This document shows positions 6,231 to 9,865 of a DNA stretch of 9,865 nucleotides, piece by piece. Source of the stretch: Candidatus Brocadiia bacterium (GTDB lineage: Bacteria; Planctomycetota; MHYJ01; WSZJ01). Within the stretch, counting starts at the first letter, position 1. The number at the start of each line of letters is the position of its first letter. The stretch spans positions 1-9,865 of the forward strand of contig JABWAY010000145.1 of the NCBI GenBank assembly GCA_013360825.1, written 5' to 3'. The translations under genes and the position numbers were made by a program. The notes beneath the pieces were generated by a model, which saw nothing but the letters and a program-made list of their open reading frames with translations, was not told the DNA's origin and did no database searches.

Positions 6231-7796
6231 TCAATGCCGGAAATGCCTCATCCCCGTGATCGCCATCGGCACGCCGCGGGCCCGGGACACCGCGATCACA
6301 TCCTCGTCCCGCATCGACCCGCCCGGCTGGATCACGCTCGTGATGCCGGCCTCGATCGCCGTCTCGAGCGCGTCGGGGAAGGGAAAGAAGGCATCCGAAG
6401 CGCAGGCGGCGCCGCGCGCGCGGTCGCCGGCTTTCCAGACCGCGATGCGGGCGCTGTCGACCCGGGACATCTGGCCGGCGCCGACGCCGACGATCATCCC
6501 GTCCTTCGCGAAGACGATGGCGTTCGACTTCACGTGCTTGCAGACCGTCCACGCGAACATCAGGTCGCGGAGCTGGGCATCGCTCGGGGTCCCGCAGGGG
6601 AATTTCAGCGGCTCCGGCGCGGTCAGCGCATCGTCGCGCGTCTGGAGAAGCGCCCCGCCCGTCACCGGCCGGATATCCCGGCGGCGCTCGCCGGCCGGGC
6701 GGGCGAGATCCCCCGCCTCCATCAGCCGCACATTCTTTCCCCATTTGGCCCCGGTCTGGAGCTGCTTCAGCGCGTCCGCCGCGAACGACGGCGCGACGAT
6801 CGCCTCGAAGAACTGGTTCGGCGCCGTCATCGCCTTCGCGGCCGCAAGGTCCACCGGCCGGTTGCAGGCGACGATCCCGCCGAACGCGCTCACCGTGTCC
6901 CCCTCCACCGCCCGCCGGAACGCCTCCTCCAGCGTCGCGCCGAGCGCGCAGCCGCACGGGTTGTTGTGCTTGATCACCGCCACCGCGGGGGTCTCCTCGA
7001 ACTCGCGCACCAGCTCCAGCGCAGCATCACAGTCGAGGATGTTGTTGTACGACAGCTCCTTCCCCGACAGCTTCCTCGACACCCCGATCCCCCGCACCGC
7101 CCCGGGGTCGCGGTAAAACGCCGCCGCCTGGTGAGGGTTCTCGCCGTACCGGAGATCCTCGACCTTCGTCCACCCCGCCGACAGCACCTCCGGAAATTCC
7201 GCCCCCCCCGCCTGCCGCGCCAGCCACCCCGAAATCGCCGCGTCGTACCGCGCCGTCGTGCGGAACGCCTCCGCCGACAGCCGGAACCGCAGCTCCCGCG
7301 GCAGCGTCCCGCGCCCCGCCTTCAGCCCCGCCGCCACCTCCCCGTACTGCGCCGGACTCGTCACCACCGCCACATGCTCCCAGTTCTTCGCCGCCGAACG
7401 GATCATCGCCGGCCCGCCGATGTCGATGTTCTCGATCGCGTCCTCCAGCGTCACCCCGGACTTCGCCACCGTCTCCTCAAACCGATAGAGATTCACGCAG
7501 ACCAGGTCGATCGTCCCGAACCCCTGCGCCTCCATCTGCTCCCGGTGCGCCGCATCGTCCCGCTTCGCCAGAATCCCTCCGTGCACCCGCGGATGAAGCG
7601 TCTTGACCCGCCCGCCGAGAATCTCCGGCTGCCCCGTGTACGCCGCCAGCTCCACCACCGGGACCCCCGCCGCAGCCAGCTCCTTCGCCGTGCCGCCGGT
7701 CGAAAGAATCTCGAACCCGAGATCCCGCAGAGACTGCGCGAAAGCCACGATCCCGGTCTTGTCGGTGACGGACAGAAGTGCGCGCGCTGGGGGCAT
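6231..7796 (-). CDS. purH: Bifunctional AICAR transformylase/IMP cyclohydrolase
   Basis: The 521-residue protein is full-length PurH, which catalyses the last two steps of IMP synthesis in the cytoplasm. It formylates AICAR with 10-formyl-THF and then closes the ring. The N-terminal MGS-like cyclohydrolase domain shows RALLSVTDKTG (5-15), STGGTAKEL (32-40), GGRVKTLHPRVHGG (61-74) and NIDIGGPAMIRSAAKN (123-138). The transformylase domain shows RYGENPHQ (216-223), LSYNNILDCDAAL (248-260), the catalytic KHNNPCG (276-282, with Lys276 and His277) and SAFGGI (303-308). It ends with the usual GMRHFRH. The start at 7796 fits family alignments, though only a weak GGGAA precedes it. It heads the cluster with serA, 19 bases away, which links purine synthesis to serine-derived one-carbon supply. 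Confidence 0.97.
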   Translation of the reverse strand: MPPARALLSVTDKTGIVAFAQSLRDLGFEILSTGGTAKELAAAGVPVVELAAYTGQPEILGGRVKTLHPRVHGGILAKRDDAAHREQMEAQGFGTIDLVCVNLYRFEETVAKSGVTLEDAIENIDIGGPAMIRSAAKNWEHVAVVTSPAQYGEVAAGLKAGRGTLPRELRFRLSAEAFRTTARYDAAISGWLARQAGGAEFPEVLSAGWTKVEDLRYGENPHQAAAFYRDPGAVRGIGVSRKLSGKELSYNNILDCDAALELVREFEETPAVAVIKHNNPCGCALGATLEEAFRRAVEGDTVSAFGGIVACNRPVDLAAAKAMTAPNQFFEAIVAPSFAADALKQLQTGAKWGKNVRLMEAGDLARPAGERRRDIRPVTGGALLQTRDDALTAPEPLKFPCGTPSDAQLRDLMFAWTVCKHVKSNAIVFAKDGMIVGVGAGQMSRVDSARIAVWKAGDRARGAACASDAFFPFPDALETAIEAGITSVIQPGGSMRDEDVIAVSRARGVPMAITGMRHFRH

Positions 7797-7933
7797 GCTC
7801 GGTTCCCGGAATCGGATCGCCGCGGCGACCTGCCGCGGGACCGGGATTTCAGCAGGACCGGCCGCCCCCCTCCACTAAAAACGCGGCCGGGGCAGGGGCC
7901 GGATCGCGAGCCCCCTGGCTCGGCTGAGTAGCT
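7797..7933. promoter_or_regulatory. purH upstream region, no clear promoter
   Basis: This stretch should hold the purH promoter, since the next minus-strand gene ends at 8009. I find no good -10/-35 pair. Small hairpins are present: ccgcgg (7820-7825) with ccgcgg (7833-7838), and cgagcc (7907-7912) with ggctcg (7917-7922) over a ccct loop. A tttttagtgg (minus) near 7874-7883 is the only AT-rich patch. There is no recognisable purine riboswitch. Confidence 0.3.
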
Positions 7934-8002
7934 CCACGATGAAATTGTGCCATTCAGACGACGCAGTTTTCGGCGACCTGCGATGGCACAAGAGCATCGC
8001 GG
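7934..8002 (-). repeat. Long imperfect inverted repeat, possible terminator or intergenic palindromic element
   Basis: The core arms ttgtgccat (7945-7953) and atggcacaa (7983-7991) are perfectly complementary. Beyond a 3-base mismatch the pairing resumes as cgatg (7937-7941) with catcg (7995-7999), then cc (7934-7935) with gg (8001-8002). That makes 16 of 20 positions across 20-base arms. Inside the 29-base spacer cgcag (7962-7966) pairs with ctgcg (7978-7982). The element is less GC-rich than its surroundings. It starts six bases after the stop of the Cys-rich gene in the direction of transcription, so a terminator role is possible, with only a short T-run (attt) after the core stem. Confidence 0.6.
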
Positions 8003-8008
8003 ACTTAT

Positions 8009-8575
8009 CTAATCGACAGAGAACGTCACCTCGCTCTCAATCTTCGTCCCCCCCTTGTCCTTCCGGAGGATCTCAATCCCGAGCGCGTACTCCCCCTTCT
8101 TCCCGGTCTTCACCGTCGCCGTCGCAACCTTCTCCGCGCCCGAAACCTTCGCATCCACCACCGGCGACTCAACCCCGGCCACGGGATTCCCCTCCGCATC
8201 CAGCGCCGTCAGCTTCACCTTCACCGACGATACGTCCATCACGCGGACCTCGTCCGGCTTCTGGTCCTTGTCCACCACGATCTGGAAAACCTCGATGTCC
8301 ATCGCCACGTCCGCGTTCCGCTTCAGCCCGCCCTTCGGACACTTCACCACCACCTTGTACTCCCCCACCAGCTCCCCGCAGACCTCCGCATCGGCCTCGC
8401 AGTACGGGCAGTACTTCTTCTCGTCCGCCAGCTGCGTCCAGTGCGTCTTCAGGCAGGGACACCAGTACGCGTTGACCTGGTCCACCCCCACCGCGTCGCG
8501 CGTGTCCGGCTTGCGCTTCTCGTCGGCAAAAAGCGGGGCGGTGGCAAGAAGGGTGAGGAGGAGGAGCCTGCGCAT
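8009..8575 (-). CDS. Secreted Cys-rich protein with heavy-metal-binding-like segment and beta-sandwich-like C-terminus
   Basis: The 188-residue product begins with a Sec signal peptide (MRRLLLLTLLATAPLFA, cleavage about residue 17) and has GGAG seven bases before its ATG. Residues 37-66 read YWCPC, then a His-containing spacer and YCPYC, with Cys39, Cys41, Cys56, Cys59 and Cys66 plus Cys79 further on. The spacing recalls the Y-x-C-P and C-P-x-C pattern of periplasmic heavy-metal-binding domains, although the usual CPMHP and CGM are not conserved. Residues about 88-188 are beta-rich, with segments such as VKVKLTALDAEGNPVAG and GEYALGIEI, like YtkA or Ig-type periplasmic domains. Metal binding is an inference and I cannot name a family with certainty. 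It is transcribed alone and ends at the inverted repeat near 7934-8002. Confidence 0.75.
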   Translation of the reverse strand: MRRLLLLTLLATAPLFADEKRKPDTRDAVGVDQVNAYWCPCLKTHWTQLADEKKYCPYCEADAEVCGELVGEYKVVVKCPKGGLKRNADVAMDIEVFQIVVDKDQKPDEVRVMDVSSVKVKLTALDAEGNPVAGVESPVVDAKVSGAEKVATATVKTGKKGEYALGIEILRKDKGGTKIESEVTFSVD

Positions 8576-8915
8576 CGGGGAACTCCGGCGGGTTCGGGTG
8601 GTGGCGTGATTGTAGCGGGTGGACGGCGTGGCGGGAACGCCTGCTCGCGGAGGATCTCAGGGGCCTGCGATCTCCCGGGTGGCTTCGAAGGAAGCGGCCA
8701 CGGCTTCTCGACGGTTGCGGTCGAGGAGGAGCGAGCTCCCGGGAGTCTCTCAGCCGTGACGGAATCGGGGATCGTGGGGTGCTCCTGTGAGATGACAGTC
8801 CTCCCCAACAACGTCGGCGACTTCGACATGGCGACCAGCCTTCCTGCCCTCAACACTCATACGGGGTGGTCGGCTGTCTTACTCATGTTGTCACCGAGGG
8901 GTCCCTACTCCAAGG
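8576..8915. other. 340-base stretch without a convincing gene, lower GC
   Basis: This gap precedes the Cys-rich gene and follows the YHS lipoprotein gene on the minus strand, so it should contain a terminator and a promoter. Open frames exist on both strands, but none has a ribosome site or recognisable domain. Hairpins are visible: cttctcgac (8704-8712) with gtcgaggag (8720-8728) over a 7-base loop, and a 10-base palindrome ctcccgggag at 8736-8745. The base composition is about 60 percent GC in sampled lines, well below the serine cluster, which suggests acquired or decayed DNA. Confidence 0.4.
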
Positions 8916-9362
8916 TCACCGCCCTTCCGGAGGCAATCCGTGCCGGATTCGCTCCCTGAACGCCTCGGCGCAGTGCCTGTTGCAGAAGAACCAGACCTTC
9001 CCTCCATGAACGACCGTCATCAGGTCGTACTGATCCCAGTTGGCCGCGTACAGCATCCCGCAGATCGGATCCAGGATGCTGTCTCCCATCCTCCTGTTGC
9101 CCACGGGCACGAAATACTGCTGCTCGGCAGTGTCTGGAGCTGTCGTCTTGGGCTCCGGATCCTGGAACCTGGTGGCCCCCTCCTGGCAACATCCCGAGAG
9201 AACCGCCGCGACAAGAAGACCGAAGAACGGCCTTATGCGGGTTGCGAGCGGTCCGCCTCCAGGAAGTCGCCGGGACGTCGATCGCGCCCGAACTGACTGC
9301 AGAAGTGAATTCGCCGTGTCATACCCCGGCGCACCACCTGGATGAGGATGCCCTGTGCTCAC
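8916..9362 (-). CDS. YHS-domain lipoprotein, start uncertain
   Basis: The C-terminal half is a YHS (TRASH-like) metal-binding domain: DPICGM (first ligand Cys) followed by the VVHGGKVWFFCNRHCAEAF block with two further cysteines. Before it lies a lipoprotein signal, RPFFGLLVAAVLSGC, with a VLSGC lipobox, so the protein should be anchored at the membrane with the YHS domain in the periplasm. Such domains occur in copper or other metal handling proteins. The start is unclear. The signal directly follows an in-frame ATA codon (9236-9234), and no ATG, GTG or TTG lies near it. The nearest standard starts are GTG at 9362 (overlapping the upstream stop as GTGA, with GGAG 11 bases away) or GTG at 9380. 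Both add a leader of more than 40 residues, unusual for a lipoprotein. Confidence 0.65.
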   Translation of the reverse strand: MSTGHPHPGGAPGYDTANSLLQSVRARSTSRRLPGGGPLATRIRPFFGLLVAAVLSGCCQEGATRFQDPEPKTTAPDTAEQQYFVPVGNRRMGDSILDPICGMLYAANWDQYDLMTVVHGGKVWFFCNRHCAEAFRERIRHGLPPEGR

Positions 9363-9502
9363 TTGTTGAATTTCTCCCACTCAGAATCTGAATGATCCCT
9401 GATTCCCTGAGGGGTCAACCCTGCGGGCGGCACGTCCGCCGTGGGAGGACCGCCCGGATCACCTGGGGCGGGACCTTCTCCTCCGGCGGAGCCATCCTGC
9501 CC
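9359..9502 (-). pseudogene. 3' remnant of an unknown gene cut by the IS66-type element
   Basis: Reading the minus strand from the IS left end, 47 codons remain open to a TGA at 9361-9359. They encode a Gly/Pro-rich linker (GGEGPAPGDPGGPPTADVPP) and a polar tail (IRDHSDSEWEKFNK). The open frame continues into the IS but there encodes only antisense of the transposase, so the original 5' part should lie beyond the element's right end, outside the window. The stop overlaps a GTG of the YHS gene by four bases (GTGA), as in coupled genes. I cannot identify the protein. That it is real coding sequence is inferred from the natural-looking tail and the overlap. Confidence 0.45.
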
Positions 9503-9865
9503 GTAAGCGTTCACCCCCTTTGGTCCGGGGTGCCTGCGTGCCGATGAAGTGTACGTGGGAGATGGGGCCACTGGCTGCGGGAAGTGTGCATCGCTGGAGG
9601 AACGTTTGGCCGCGCTGGAAGCGCGGCTTGCGGCCTCCGAGCGGCGAGTCACCGTGCTTGAGGCGGAGAATCGCGACCTCCGCGGACGCTTGAAGCAGAA
9701 CTCGTCGAATTCCTCCCGTCCCCCGTCCCCGGACATCGTCACGCCGCCGCGCCCGTAGCCGGAGCAGTCGGGCCGGAAGCCGGGGGGACAGCCCGGGCAC
9801 GAGCCTCACAACCGGGAGCCGTTTCCGCCCGACAAGGTGGACATTCGCATCGCCGTCCGCCCCGA
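9503..9865 (+). mobile_element. IS66-family insertion sequence, left end and 5' part
   Basis: The element begins with GTAAGCGTTCACCCC at 9503. IS66-family terminal repeats characteristically start GTAAGCG. A transposase frame of the IS66 type begins 46 bases inside, with no tnpA or tnpB ahead of it, as in the single-gene ISBst12-like subgroup. The right end is beyond the window. IS66 elements make 8-bp target duplications, and the bases left of the end are tcctgccc (9495-9502), which should recur after the right end. Confidence 0.8.
9549..9865 (+). pseudogene. IS66-family transposase, N-terminal part, interrupted by in-frame TAG
   Basis: From a GTG at 9549 the frame gives a CxxC pair (Cys10, Cys13), a leucine-zipper-like coiled coil (LEERLAALEARLAASERRV), and the IS66 hallmark LKQNSSNSSRPPSPD (48-62). 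A TAG at 9756-9758 then stops it. The same frame continues after the stop with SGRKPGGQPGHEPHNRE and FPPDKVDIRIAVRP, exactly the next conserved block of IS66 TnpC, leading into its zinc-binding region. One nonsense change (for example from AAG or CAG) explains it. TAG ends other genes in this window, so recoding is unlikely. The catalytic domain lies outside the window. Unless TAG is read through, this copy is inactive. Confidence 0.85.

Noticed and set aside
2864..6259. A plus-strand open frame of 1131 codons across the serine cluster
   Set aside because: It is antisense to three well-supported genes, is dominated by Arg, Pro, His and Leu, has no domain, and is an expected shadow in very GC-rich DNA.
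5826..7931. A plus-strand open frame of 701 codons over purH and serA
   Set aside because: It is antisense to full-length conserved genes and shows no ribosome site or recognisable domain.
7890..7945. tRNA-like impression of the minus-strand run around ggagctactcagccgagcc
   Set aside because: There is no T-arm GTTC consensus, no cloverleaf pairing and no acceptor stem.
7980..8000. Sigma-54-like TGGCAC in both arms of the inverted repeat
   Set aside because: The required TTGC-type -12 element is absent at the correct spacing on either strand.
8441..8959. Plus-strand open frame of 172 codons and a minus-strand frame at 8449-8856 in the low-GC gap
   Set aside because: Both overlap the supported Cys-rich gene, have no ribosome site and match no family I recognise.
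1..9865. CRISPR array, rRNA or tRNA genes
   Set aside because: No regularly spaced direct repeats and no rRNA or tRNA signatures were seen on reading both strands.

Overview
The window is a very GC-rich bacterial chromosome segment: third codon positions are mostly G or C, and long spurious open frames lie antisense to real genes. TAG and TGA are both used as ordinary stops. The gene content (a BtpA-family TIM barrel, a short-form SerA, a DUF1015 protein, secreted Cys-rich proteins and an IS66-type element) fits an uncultured Gram-negative lineage such as Planctomycetota, Acidobacteriota or a related group. I cannot fix the phylum from the sequence.

Left part (1-2310). A BtpA-family gene runs off the left edge on the minus strand. 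Diverging from it on the plus strand is a probable two-gene operon: an OsmC-like protein, then a site-2-type M50 membrane metalloprotease with a C-terminal CBS pair. This operon converges on a small minus-strand gene for a secreted, extremely charged, 7-residue-repeat protein, with a strong GC hairpin between the two stops.

Centre (2792-7796). A minus-strand cluster reads in the order purH, serA, DUF1015 gene, class-V aminotransferase. SerA and the aminotransferase would supply the first two steps of phosphorylated serine synthesis. DUF1015 sits where a phosphoserine-processing enzyme would be expected, and no serB is visible. Serine gives glycine and one-carbon units, and PurH consumes 10-formyl-THF, so the grouping makes metabolic sense. 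The SerA carries Arg where NAD-dependent relatives usually have the ribose-binding Asp, which suggests NADP(H) use. A possible internal promoter and a leader hairpin precede the DUF1015 gene.

Right part (7797-9865). An intergenic long inverted repeat lies downstream of a secreted Cys-rich protein that resembles heavy-metal-binding domains. A lower-GC stretch with no convincing gene follows, then a YHS-domain lipoprotein with an odd start region. Next is the 3' remnant of an unknown gene that appears to be cut by an IS66-family element. The IS left end begins with the family's GTAAGCG terminus, and its transposase frame carries an in-frame amber stop. This right end looks like accessory, rearranged DNA, whereas the centre looks like core metabolism.
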